From assembly GCF_007565055.1 (NCBI RefSeq), contig NC_044554.1, forward strand, positions 57,817,676 to 57,881,675: DNA of 64,000 nucleotides, given 5' to 3'. Positions 12,086-22,992 of the stretch are shown piece by piece; the stretch's first letter is position 1; every line of letters begins with the position of its first letter. A program made the translations under genes and the position numbers. This stretch comes from Rhinopithecus roxellana (Eukaryota > Chordata > Mammalia > Primates > Cercopithecidae). The notes beneath the pieces were generated by a model. The model was not told the DNA's origin. It saw only the letters and a list, made by a program, of their open reading frames with translations, and made no database searches.

Positions 12086-13713
12086 GAAGGAATAGTGGCT
12101 GGAGTAGAAAAATGGGTAGAATATATCTTAGAGACTTTTGTTTAACATCTTGTACATATAATACTAGAATATTTGTTTTTAATAAAACATTCCTTCTTTA
12201 AACAGTTTTGATGCTACAAAAGTGTATTTGCTTGTGTTTTGGCATCTGAAATGCTATTAAAAACATATCATCTTAGTGGCTCATTTTCTTCAGTTTACAT
12301 GCAGAGAAGCCTCTTGGACCCCAAAACTTAACTTACTCCTCCTGCATTCAGAAAGCTTTGCATCTTTTTGGAGAGAACCATCTGTTCACAGCATTATATA
12401 GATATGAATTAAACAGATTTTGTTGGGGAAAAGTCACTTTCCAGCTCTTCTCAAGTCAGACCCTCAAGTCTGTGGATATCTTGATGCAGGTAACATTTCT
12501 GAAACACTGAGCTACCTGCTGAAGAATGTACAGGATGTCCCCATCAGGCTTTTCAGTGGAGTTGTGAGAGGGTGAAGTATGAGTACATGGAAGGGTGGAC
12601 AGTAACTGCAGCTGATGGCACGGCACAGTGTGCTGCCAGATGAGTAGTTCAGACCCTAAGTGCTATCCGGTGGAAGAGAAGAGACTTTGACTTTTGGAAG
12701 ATTGAATAAAAACGACTTGAAGAGAACAAGAAAGCATTCTAGGCAAGGAGAATGGAGGGAATAAAGTTTAGAAAGCACAGGTCATGTGTAGCGGATGTGG
12801 ATTTTTCTGTTTATGTCATTTTTGCTTCTTTCTACTAGTATAAACAAATTTTGCCTTTTTTGTTGTTGTTTTGGCTGTTACTTTGTTCAGGTTCTTTGTT
12901 TCTGCTCAGAACTCTTTTTTTCATTTGGGTTCTTAAGATTTTCCACTTAATGCAAACTCTACTTTCAGATCTATTAAACCGTTAAGATTTTGTCTGTGAC
13001 CTAGTGCAGTATTGGTCTGTCTTGCTTTATAATAAACGTAGTTCTAGAAATTTGAGTGTAAACTATTTAACTAGAATAACATTTTTCATAAACTGATTTT
13101 ATAATGTCTGTCTATAACAATTCATTTACTGAGAAGTCATTTTCTCTGCGTATTTTAGTTAATAAATTGGAAAGATTTTTGTGACTGCCCTGATGTACAG
13201 TATGCTTATATTATGAAGGCTTTCTTTTAAATTTCAACATGACAAATTTTGTCTGCTCTTTGAAGTTTAGTTCAGCATAAATCATTTGTATTTGAGTCAC
13301 TTAGAGATTCATTGTTGAGGTTTGAGGAAATTTAGACTTTGTTCAAGTCAAATACTAATGAAGATGCACTCCATCCCAAAACTGGGAGGAGATCATCTGT
13401 AAGAGGGAGGGGTGTGGGGGCAGGAGCTAGGACAGGTTGTTCCCTATGTCTTTCTAAAAATGCACAAAGATTTGAAAGTCTAACTGGCAAAGAGTTAATC
13501 ATAGTAGGAACCAGGTTTCTGTTGTGTAGCCACTTGCACCAAGAAAGATTTGTTTAAGTAACCTAACCATTGGAGCATGTGGTTTTGATCTGTAAAGGAC
13601 AAGAGTGAAGATGGAAGACAAAAGCTTTTTAGAAAAAATCAGGTTGTATTGAGCCTTTTGGTAATGACCATTAAATATGGCTCACAAACTGAAGTGCAGA
13701 ATAAACACTTTTA
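12086..13713. other. CNOT4 intron, no recognised element
   Basis: AT-rich intronic sequence with no exon-like or repeat-like segment that I can support. The frame at 13339-13557 lacks splice support and family features. Confidence 0.5.
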
Positions 13714-13772
13714 GGTGTATTTTGTGACTGGGTCTCTCAGTGAGAGACATCCTCATTGAGGATAAATACACC
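13714..13772. other. nested perfect inverted repeats (three-way-junction or cruciform-like)
   Basis: A 9-bp outer pair (GGTGTATTT at 13714-13722, AAATACACC at 13764-13772) encloses two directly adjacent small palindromes. One is GTCTCTCA/TGAGAGAC (13732-13748, one central base). The other is ATCCTCA/TGAGGAT (13749-13763, one central base). All pairs are perfect, and 31 of the 41 enclosed bases sit in the two inner palindromes. I cannot assign it to a known element; its layout recalls ancient palindromic repeats or a structured RNA. Confidence 0.75.
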
Positions 13773-15974
13773 CAGTAGGGGTATATTTATTGTTCAATGA
13801 GAAGACCTTGAGGAGGTGGTACCAAAATTAAAATAGAGGCAAGAATTCCAAGAAGGCACAATATCCTGATTTGGTGGCACAAAAATATATTCGTGGAAAC
13901 ATATCTACTGGAATTGTCTTGTTTGGGGGCTTGTTTTACATGTGTTTTATCTCAATATGTTGTCATTATGCAGAGGTCTTCTATGTCTTTACCCTTTTAG
14001 CAGCAGATCTTATTTTTCAAATTAAATTTTACATAGTGCCCTAATACGTAAACTACATGAAATCAAGGTGGGAAGGAAGGATGCCTTGTCCTGGTACCCT
14101 GCCCCCTCAACTTCCATTCTTTCAGGTGAAGCTTTTATGCCAGCTGGAAAAACTCATTGGCTTATTGCCAGTGACAGGTTACTGTTATGAGCAGATTTGC
14201 CCACGTTTTGCTATTTATAGTTTTACATTTCATAATAATTAACATATTACAGTTAACCTGGAGAACAGAAAGGGGGGATACCCACTCTGTATGCTGTTAA
14301 TGCTAACGGTGTGTGCTTACCCAAGCAGTGTTCTGTGAAAGGTCTGATGTCAGAATTCATTCTGAAGTATAGTCTATAAGATAGTCATTGTTTAAAATGC
14401 CTTTCTGTGTACTTCCTAGTAAACAGTTGGACTAGTACAGTGTTATGTAGAAATACTAAAGATAGTTTCAACCTGTTGTGAGATTTTCAGGTTTGGCGTG
14501 GGAGGAGGGGGAGAGCTGTGTAGTAACTAAAATGGCAACTCCACGAATGCTACTGTTCTTCACCCACCAACATGTTCCCATACGTGTCCCAACTGGCCTG
14601 TCTTTTTACTGAACTTATGTAGCATATTTTAATCATATACCACCCTGGGCATTTCTTCTGTTGCTTTTTCAGATGTAGTTGTTGAACTTTTCATGTATTT
14701 TCATCGTCCCACTGTCTAGACTTTTAGCCCCTTAAAAACAGAGGTCATGATTTAAGTGCTTTTATGTTCCATGCACACTGTAGGCACTCAGTAAAAAGTT
14801 GCTTTGATTTTTAGCTTGGCGGTCTTAATCTATGCATTTTATACTGATTTTTTAAACTTGTTGTTGTTGCTAAAAACTAGATTTGTCAACTTGTTTGGTG
14901 CATCATGATCGGCTTACTATGGATTCTGCTACCTTGACCAGCAAAGTAGCAGAATTTTAACTCTAATTTCTTCTTTAATAAGAGGTTTTCTGAGGCAGGC
15001 AAACAAAGTATACTGATACTTCTTACATAGTAGAATATGAAAGTGTGGCACATGGCATCTTGAAAGTACTTTAAATTGTGTTCCTTTGAGTTCTGCACTG
15101 AAAAATAGAACTACTACCAACAACTTGACCCCCTTTCCTGCCCTCAAATTGTTTAGAACTGAAAATAGTGTTCTTTTGTACATACTTATATGCCATAAAG
15201 TAAAATTTTTTAACATCAGAAAACATCTAAATATATTATCAATTCTTTAAGAATAAACACTCCTCCCCTGATGTATTATACTATTACTAATTACTTTAAA
15301 AATAAAATTAATATTGTTTTTAATATAAAATGTTTGGTAACTTGATTTTTATTATACTTTGCTTGCTCTTTTCACATCTTATGGTAAGTTTAAAGTACTT
15401 TCTGGTATCTTTGTAATGTTTTAGCGATGAGAAGGCTCATTATTAGATTGACTTCACACTACTGCTGAGAATGATGGGCGTTATTCCTAAGTTCCTAAAA
15501 GGAGAGTTGTCCACAGGGCTAGTTCCTGGCAGTAAGAAATACTTAGCTTCTTGGAAAGTTTATATCCATTCAGTATTGACCACCAGTGGAGCATTTGTTG
15601 TTAGGCATTTAGCAAGTAATAAATGTGCTCCAAATTGCATTTCCTTCTCTTATTTTTATCCTTATGAGAGAGTAAGACAGGTGTTATTTTTACTTATGAA
15701 TTAGGGGTCCTGGGATATACATGGCTAAATTATATTGACAGCCAGTTGTAGAGATGCCTTATACAACCTATCTACAATGTTTTCTCTATGAAACCCACTG
15801 ACTTATACACGTTGAATTGTACTCCAGTGTGAAGTCCTGTGTAAATAAAAGAAAATGAACTTGCATCAAGTTGAGTCAGTGGTCAAAGTCCTGGTACTAT
15901 TCAAAAGGAAAATGTGCATTCCAGTGAGATCATTTAAGAGCCCTAGAAGCAAAGGAATCAACTTCCTTTGTGTC
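13773..15974. other. CNOT4 intron with an L2-like tail
   Basis: Mostly unassigned AT-rich intron. Around 14705-14800 the run AGACTTTTAGCCCC...GAGGTCATG...GTAGGCACTCAGTAAA resembles the L2 3' end in plus orientation. I see nothing else that I can support. Confidence 0.45.
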
Positions 15975-16197
15975 AGTGGTTCTGGTTCTCAACTAGATGC
16001 AATTTTACTTCCCTAGAAGACATTTGCAATGTCTAAAGACAATTTTGGCTATCACAACTGGGGAGTTGGTACCCCTAGCCTCTAGTGGGTAGAGGCCGGC
16101 AATGCTGCTAAACCTCCCACAGTGCTTAGGACAGCACTCCACAACAGAGAATTATGTAGTTCAAACTGTCAGTAGTGATGAAGTTGATAAACCCTGC
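15975..16197 (+). mobile_element. hAT-Charlie type MITE (MER5-like)
   Basis: A 220-bp element starting CAGTGGTTCTGGTTCTCAAC and ending GATAAACCCTG, the short terminal inverted ends of Charlie MITEs. The inside carries the family run GACATTTGCAATGTCTAAAG...CTAGTGGGTAGAGGCC...AATGCTGCTAAAC. Possible 8-bp target duplication, imperfect. The exact MER5 subname is from memory. Confidence 0.75.
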
Positions 16198-17589
16198 TGT
16201 ATGTATTTCAAAGAATGGAATTGTCAGAAGCCCTTGCAGCCAAGACAAATTTGGGTCATTGGGAGGGAATGGGGAGTCAAGGAGGTGACTTCAGGTACGG
16301 CTGGACTGAGATGAGCTATTTTGATGGGGTTAGGATTAAGCTGATTTCCTTTCTCTCACCTTTTCTTTGTGCCAACACTTGGCATAGCAATAGTGGAAAA
16401 AAACAGTGAAATAAACTTCTTTTCTTCTAAGCTAGATGGAATATGGTCCTATTCCAAGAGCTAAAAGCATCATTCTACTTCCCTGTAACACTTGCAGCTT
16501 TACTGTAAGCCACACACCCATGCTGTCAGGCTCCCAAAATGTCAAGGCACATGATGTTTTGGGGGGAGGGGTGTAAAGATTGTTGCATTATAAACTAGCT
16601 GATTTATTTCCCAAGGTATCCTGTAATCATAGTGCACCTGGGAGGATCTAAATTTCTCACTGTTTCTGCATCATGTGCCATATGTGAATTTCTTTGGCTA
16701 ACATACTCTTGCTTGATTTGATTAGTCTACAATTACAGGAACAAATGTCCCTTAAAACAAACTTTTTTAAGAGTAGTTTTAGGTTCTCAGCAAAACGGAG
16801 TAGGAAGTACAGAGAGTTCTCATATAACCCCTCTGCCTTTATTGTCTTTTGACTATTACTGAATTTCAAATAAGATTTATGTAAATGCAAGTGTTATTCT
16901 GTTAATGCAAAATTAAATGTTCCTCAATTTCATTGCTCACTAAATGGTAAAGCAAAAGTTAGGAGCAGATTGGTTTCACTTACGGGATATTCTCTCTCTC
17001 CCTAGTCAGTAGAAGAGGGAGGATCATCATTTGCCTGGACTTCTTAGGGACGTTAGCCACTCAGTGTAAGAGCATTTATCCTCCTGAACATTGTCCCATG
17101 TAGTTATACATCATCTTTCTATTTCTGGGGGATTTTATTTTTTTTCCAGGAAGTTTTCCCTGTTTTGTTTTTGCCTAATTGGAAGCTATTTTAAGTTATT
17201 CAGCCTGACAGTTTGACTGCTTTAAAAGTTAGAATGTTGCATAGCCGTAAACCTTCCTGTAATTGAGAGTGTTCTAGGACTTAAATTTGTGATCTTGTTT
17301 GTGTCTCATGTAGTTAGGGAGCCAGGGGGAACCTAATGATTGTATTCTTGATTAGAATTTTTTTCTCCTGGCCACAAAGTCCAGTTTCTTCCTTGAGTCA
17401 CAATATCTCTCTTCAAATCATGACCAGTGGGCATACTATAATGCTTCTGTGTTTCTCTCTTGCCTCCTTTCAATCATGGATCTTCCCCTGGACTTTCCAT
17501 TTAATATTTGACCCTTTAAAAAATTAATAGTCTGTACAGCGTAGAGAGAGAGAGTAAGCTTACTTGCTTTTTTTTTTTTTTTTTTGACA
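16198..17589. other. CNOT4 intron with an old L1-like fragment
   Basis: About 16755-16845 (AGTAGTTTTAGGTTCTCAGC...AAGTACAGAGAGTTCTCATA) resembles a block common in old mammalian L1 3' regions. The rest is unassigned intron. A T-rich run sits at about 17570-17585. Confidence 0.4.
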
Positions 17590-17775
17590 GATAGGGTTCA
17601 GGTTCAAGTTCTCAATAACGAGTTTTGTGAACTTGAGCAAATTATTCCTGAGTCTGTTTCTTTATCTAGTAAATGCAGATTATTTATCCTCCTTTGCCTA
17701 CCTCTCAGGGCTGTTGTGAAGATCAAATGAAATAATTGACTATTAGAGTGCCTTGTAAACCATACAACTCAATAC
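17590..17775 (+). repeat. MIR SINE relic, plus strand
   Basis: MIR landmarks: GGTTCAGGTTCAAGTTCTCA, a TGAACTTGAGCAAATTATT core, GTTTCTTTATCTAGTAAATG, and GGGCTGTTGTGAAGATCAAA near the end. Confidence 0.75.
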
Positions 17776-18105
17776 AAATGTAAAATAATATGCAAATATA
17801 AGAAATGTGAGGTTTAGTAAATTACATCAATTATGAAATGAAAGTAGGCTTGGAGAATTTATTTTCCCTTCTGTTGTCTTGTTTTGTGTAGCCTAGAGAG
17901 CTTTTTCTTCATCTTAGTAAGTTCAGAGATGACCTTTGTTCAGTTTAGTTGTTTTTTGTGTTTTTCTAAATAAGGTCAATGGAGTTAAATGCTTCACTTG
18001 TTGAAACATGATATAATTTGGCATAGATCAGTGGTTGGTGGAAAGCAAAATTACAAAAAGAAAATCCTGATTTTGCTAAACAGCATAGATCGTGCCTGAT
18101 AGAAC

Positions 18106-18139
18106 CTCCTCCTCCTCCTTCTCTTCCTCCTCCTCCTCA
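18106..18139 (+). repeat. (CCT)n-rich polypyrimidine tract ending in CAG
   Basis: CCTCCTCCTCCTTCTCTTCC and further CCT units, ending TCAG/CG. The tract plus AG has the form of a 3' splice site about 1 kb before the CNOT4 exon. No matching open exon with a good donor is evident, so it is at most a decoy or rare acceptor. Confidence 0.5.
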
Positions 18140-18234
18140 GCGTTGATTGCTAATCAGTTCTGTAGAATCAGAAATACTTTTCTATGCTTTTTTCAAAAAC
18201 TCTAGTTTGTAATTTGACTTGCATTCATATTTTC

Positions 18235-18290
18235 AATAAAACAGCTATCTAAGTATTTGTTAAATAAAACAATTATCTAAGTAGTTGTTA
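18235..18290. repeat. 28-bp tandem duplication (two copies)
   Basis: Two head-to-tail 28-bp units, 18235-18262 and 18263-18290, both starting AATAAAACA and containing ATCTAAGTA. They differ at three positions by hand count. Intronic, about 0.86 kb before the exon. Confidence 0.9.
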
Positions 18291-19151
18291 TACTTCACCC
18301 TTTTCCCCCCAGCCAGTTAGTTATAGTATGTGGATTCTGGATGGTAGTAGATCAGGTTAGTTTAGTCACAATTTATAAAAAGCCTTTTTTATGTTGCTAG
18401 TGTCTTCTCATGTTTGATGCTATTCATAAATAGACCCAGAAAACTGTAGTGCCCCAGGACTCAGGCTGTGAACGATCGGTCGAACTGTTGGAGTAGGGCA
18501 GGACAGACTGTTGGACATTATTCCATCTAAAAGGTGTCAGCTCCTGCTTCCTTGGCCTTAGTGACTAAATGGAAATACATTCTTTTCAAATTCAAAAGCC
18601 TGTTCATTACTGCTTTTCTCTTCTGAAACACATTGCCAGTTTTATAATCAAGAAGGACTTAATTATTTTTCTTTTTCTATTGCTTATGTTTATTCTTCAT
18701 AAAATGACTTTTCTTCCATTTGATGGGCTGAGAAATAAGCTCCTATATTGGACTTTGCAGACTTGGCTTTTTTATAGCGTAAATCAGCTCAGCTGGCTAA
18801 ATGCCTCACTAACTGAAACTTCATAATGTAGCTGGAACTAAATTGTGCTCTGGAGCATTGAGTCTTTAAACTGGATTATTGATTTACAAACCCATAATGG
18901 TGAAGAGGCTATAGAGAGACAAGAAGCTCCCTCTCCTGATCCTTGAGCAGGTTTTTCCTCACTTACTTCAGGGGCTCTGAGCTCACGAGCAAAATCCTAA
19001 TGAAGTTTATCTTGCTAGGACAACCCATTTTAAATGCTCAATAAAGAAAGAATAATTCTTCTCCCGCTTAACCACTAAAGAACAACATATGTTTCTAACG
19101 TAGCTTTTTATTTTTTTTTATCTTTCATTTTTTTGTTGGTAAATCTCCCAG
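18291..19151 (+). other. CNOT4 intron end with 3' splice site
   Basis: The intron ends in a T-rich tract (TTTTTTATCTTTCATTTTTT region, 19105-19136) and TCTCCCAG at 19144-19151, a good acceptor for the exon at 19152. I see no other gene in this stretch; the frame at 18569-18826 looks like chance. Confidence 0.7.
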
Positions 19152-19364
19152 ACAACAGCAGTTCTGTAGAGAGTTTAAATATGAAGGAATGGCAGGACGG
19201 GCTAAGGGCACTTCTACCCAACATTAACATCAACTTTGGTGGACTGCCCAATTCTTCTTCCCCCTCCAACGCCAACCACAGTGCACCAACCTCCAACACT
19301 GCCACCACCGACAGCCTGAGTTGGGACAGCCCTGGCAGCTGGACAGACCCAGCCATCATCACAG
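19152..19364 (+). CDS. CNOT4: CNOT4 internal coding exon (penultimate)
   Basis: CNOT4 is the RING-type E3 ubiquitin ligase linked to the CCR4-NOT deadenylase complex; it acts in the cytoplasm and nucleus in mRNA decay and co-translational quality control. This 213-bp exon is bounded by TCTCCCAG and GTAACT. It begins two bases into... that is, it supplies the last two bases of a split codon, then 70 codons, and ends with the first base of a split Gly codon completed at 20043. The product holds EWQDGLRALLPNININFG, a likely amphipathic helix, followed by a Ser/Asn/Thr-rich disordered segment and SWDSPGSWTDPAI. RING, RRM and zinc-finger domains are encoded upstream, outside the window. Identity is by recognition of the C-terminal CNOT4 sequence. 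Some isoforms probably end differently. Confidence 0.85.
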
Positions 19365-20042
19365 GTAACTTTCTCACTCCCTTCAGCTCCACTGACTGCC
19401 AACAGTTTGGTTTTTAGCACAGATAAAATAAAAACCGAGATCTCTTCAACATAAGCTTCTTTTCACAAAGCTGCAAGTGTGGAGTGGCTTGTTTGGTTCT
19501 CAGGGGTCATGCAAGTCTCATTTAACCTGTCGGCCTAGTTGTGTATTAATAAGAAGGCATTTGGTGCCTAGGTTGCTTCTTCTGGTTTAAGTAGGTGTTA
19601 ACGTCTAGCAACATGTGTATTTTGTAGTCCTCAAAGTACAAAAGGATCTGACTTACTCTTCTTATAAGGAACATACTCCACTTTTTGTTATAAAGCTCTC
19701 TATTATAAGGCTGTCTTGTTATGCATCCCTGTCAGAGGAAGAAAAGCACAATTGGGAAATGCCGTCATGCAGTTCTGGGGAATGGTGTTTTGCAGCTGTG
19801 CCTCTGTGACAGTGGGGGACTAAGTCTAGTTCAAGAGGAGGCATGGGTTTGTGTGACAATAAGTCTTGGTTGTTGGGGGAGGATCAAAGGAACAGAAGGT
19901 TTAGAAGGTCTCATGTGGAAGGAGTTTAAAATTGTAATCTCTTCTGTGTTTCCTTTTGGTTTTGTTTTCTAAATTTGTTTGATGACCTTATTCTTTCCAC
20001 ACAAACTCACCATTTTCCCTCTTTTTTCTTTTCTTTCCTTAG
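19365..20042 (+). other. last CNOT4 intron (678 bp)
   Basis: Starts GTAACT and ends in a pyrimidine run (CCCTCTTTTTTCTTTTCTTT) plus CCTTAG at 20042. Both splice sites are canonical, and the split Gly codon keeps one reading frame across the junction. No stop-free read-through: if retained, the frame ends at the TAG at 19415-19417, which would give a slightly different short C-terminus. Confidence 0.8.
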
Positions 20043-20344
20043 GTATTCCAGCATCTTCAGGAAACAGTTTAGACTCTCTTCAAGATGACAATCCTCCACA
20101 CTGGCTAAAATCCCTTCAGGCCCTCACAGAGATGGACGGCCCCAGCGCTGCTCCATCACAGACCCACCACAGCGCCCCCTTCAGCACACAGATCCCGCTG
20201 CACAGAGCCAGTTGGAATCCCTACCCTCCTCCTTCAAACCCTTCCAGCTTCCACTCCCCACCCCCAGGCTTTCAGACAGCCTTCAGACCCCCCAGCAAAA
20301 CCCCCACAGATTTACTACAGAGTTCAACACTGGACCGCCATTAG
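20043..20344 (+). CDS. CNOT4: CNOT4 terminal coding exon
   Basis: Continues the frame from 19364 (split Gly) for 99 further residues to a TAG at 20342-20344; the protein ends STLDRH. Features: DDNPPHWLKSLQALTEMD, a conserved-looking hydrophobic helix, then a Pro/Ser/His-rich tail (SWNPYPPPSNPSS, FHSPPPGFQTAF) that should be disordered. The exon carries no globular domain and probably offers short linear motifs for CCR4-NOT partners. With the preceding exon the window encodes about the last 170 residues of the long isoform. No frameshift or premature stop, so the gene looks intact here. Confidence 0.85.
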
Positions 20345-22490
20345 GCAAAGAGGAGCAACTATTAGAAAATGCAGGATTTGTCCCACTTTGTTTTCTCCCT
20401 CTCAGCCCACCACCCACAGCTCCCTTCTCATTTCTTATGTTCTGAAGAATCCAGTACCTGATCAATTTTTTTTCTCCCTACCCCCAGATGCAATGCGATC
20501 ACAGGGTCATTACCATCTCTTTATTAATTGTAAAAGTTTTTGTTGATCCAGCATTTGAGTGACACTGTTGAATGTTTCTAAAAATGCCTTTTTAAGGAGA
20601 GAAAAAAAAATCAAAGGGCAGTCTCAATACTTAGAAAATTATTGTTTGTCTGTTGCGCATAATAATGACATAATCTGCTTAGCAGAAAATGGCGATTAAT
20701 CTATAGGAAAGGTCAAGTAAACGCATTATCAACTGCAGAAGTTTGAAAACCAGGTTCATTTACGTGAGATTGCTAAATGCATGGGGGAAAACAGTGGTCC
20801 TAGCATCCATCTTGTATTCAGCTTATCATTATTGCAGGGAAAATGCTTTTAATTTAAATTAATTTTTAATTATTTTGGCAAGCTGATGGCAAGGACTTGA
20901 TTGTGTCGTTAAGCAAAAGAATGTATTGGAAGTTGATGGAAAGACAAATTCATCTGTAGTAGTAACTGGCTGATTGCTAAAGAGTTTCTAAGGAGGTGAG
21001 AAGTAATTTTTTTAAAGGAGAAAATTTTTTTGGCTTTAGATTTAAAGTAAATTGAAATGTTTTAAAGAAAAAAAGTATTCACAGATTTAATACCTATTAA
21101 TAATATAAGAGCTGAAATGTAAGTGACTTCTTCAGTCCTTCTCCTCTGTCGGAATCGTTTTTCTTTTACCGTAAATTCACCTGACGAGGGCACTCTGAGA
21201 TAGCACTGCTCTGGGGCCATCTGATCACCATCAGGAGCAAATCTCTGACCTCCTTGCCTGCAGCTTTTACTTAACCCTGTAGTTTCTGGACGTTTGTGCA
21301 GTATTGAAAAGACAGGAGAAAAGAAAACAGAAACCTGGTTATAACCTGACGCTAAAACTAAAAACAAGGAAATGTACCTCTTTCTTCAGAATTAAAACTA
21401 AAATCTTAAATAAAACAGAAAACTTGATGATGACACTTGGGTTGTTCTTGTTTTTGTTTTTCCGTTTTGTTGCATGTGAGTTTGAAAGATTTTGTGACAA
21501 GTAGCCATCAGATTTTCCATTTGATTTTACATCTTCAACAATAGGGAGGGAAGATGGCTTAGAAGAAGAAAGTGGAGGATAAACAACCATTTTATTGTCA
21601 GCCAGTGTCATCCTTGAAGTTCAGCCCATCTTGTCCTCAAGAATCCCTCTTCCAGTGGCTTTCAGTAGAAGATTCCTCTTTCTGCTATTGTATTATGCAG
21701 GCCAAGCCTTCCCAACTGAGAAGCCTCATGTGCCAGTAATGGAGAGGTTATTGACATGCTGAGATGTTGATTCTCTTTAGGGAGACCTGGCGGGAGCAGC
21801 AGCCACTGTGTCACACAAGTGGCACCACTTTGTGAGTGCCATGATGGGAAGGAGATCGGGAAACACTGATGTAGATGATCCACAGACACATCTTTTATGA
21901 CTGACCATTTTAGGAAGTACCTGATGATGGGGCGATGATCGCACCACTGACCAAAAGAGGGTAGGGGATAAAAGTTACCTGTTCCCCAACAGGACACCAG
22001 GATCTGTGTGGTTTGTATGTCTTGAGTTGGGCTGCATTCAGAAACCCAAAGCAGGAACTGGCATATTTTCAGCCATGTCCATTAAGGGAAGCTTTGTCGG
22101 ATCAACTAAATAGAGATCATACGTTCTGTGTTTTCAGGTGGGTTTTTTTCATCCTTACCTTTTTGCTGTACTTTGTTAAAAAAAAAGTTTCAACACAATT
22201 TTTAGAAACTTAAACATGATATTCTCAAATAAATGTCACCACAAATAGATGGTGACCAAGTGGATAGTAAATTGTTTTGTAAAATTAACAAAATTACCCT
22301 GGGTTTAAGTGGAGAGGACTAGAAATGACAAGCTCTCTTTGCCCTTGAACTTCGCTTCAGTCTCCTGAACCTTCACATTGTACTGCAAAATGATGGACCA
22401 ATGCACAAATAATATTCAGATGCCAGTAAACTTGTAATCAAGGCTTTTTGCGGGATGGGGAGGGAGTCCTGAGATGGGCATATCAATAAA
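20345..22490 (+). other. CNOT4 3' UTR (extent uncertain)
   Basis: AT-rich, repeat-free sequence following the stop codon, as expected of a long 3' UTR. AATAAA signals lie at 21409-21414, 22228-22233, 22485-22490 and about 22615. The first is followed by a GT/T-rich run (GTTGTTCTTGTTTTTGTTTT) typical of a downstream element. A 14-bp perfect palindrome TTAATTTAAATTAA lies at 20849-20862. No Alu interrupts the stretch before 22663. Which signals are used cannot be told from sequence. Confidence 0.6.
22485..22490 (+). terminator. candidate distal poly(A) signal AATAAA
   Basis: Canonical hexamer followed within 30 bases by TTGCTTTTTCTGTAACAG, a T-rich downstream context. It is the last well-placed signal before the Alu at 22663, except a weaker AATAAA near 22615. 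The alternative proximal signal is at 21409. Confidence 0.45.
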
Positions 22491-22662
22491 AATGTTGCTT
22501 TTTCTGTAACAGGAGGGAACTTCCACCTTATAAGGCTGTGCTGTAATTGTGTGTATGTTTAATCGGTCATACAGAAGAGTTTATAGAAAGCATGACTTTA
22601 CAAAAAGTATGAAGAATAAAAATAATAATGATCTGTGTGCCTACCACCGAGGTTAAAAATAG

Positions 22663-22944
22663 AGGCCGGGTGCGGTGGCTCACGCCTGTAATCTCAGCAC
22701 TTTGGGAGGCCGAGGCAGGCAGATCACCTTAGGTCAGGAGTTCGAGACCAGCCTGGCTAACATGGTGAAACCCCGTTTCTACTAGGAAAAAAAAAAATTA
22801 GCCTGGCCTGGTGGCTCTCACCTGTAATTCCAGCTACTCTGGAGGCTGCGGCAGGAGAATCACTTGAACCCGAGAGGCAGAGGTTGCAGTGAGCCGAGAT
22901 CGTGCCATTGCACTCCAGCTTGGGCAACAAGAGCGTGACTGTCT

Positions 22945-22989
<45 letters not shown>
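22663..22989 (+). mobile_element. Alu SINE with 44-A tail, plus strand
   Basis: Starts GGCCGGGTGCGGTGGCTCAC, is fully dimeric, and ends in an uninterrupted run of about 44 A's (22946-22989). The long pure tail suggests a fairly recent copy, although the body carries some changes (for example GCCTGGCCTGGTGGCTC). Confidence 0.93.

Positions 22990-22992
<3 letters not shown>

Noticed and set aside
19214..19420. Minus-strand frames opposite the CNOT4 exon
   Set aside because: Shadow of the coding exon; the plus strand has canonical splice sites and a recognisable protein.
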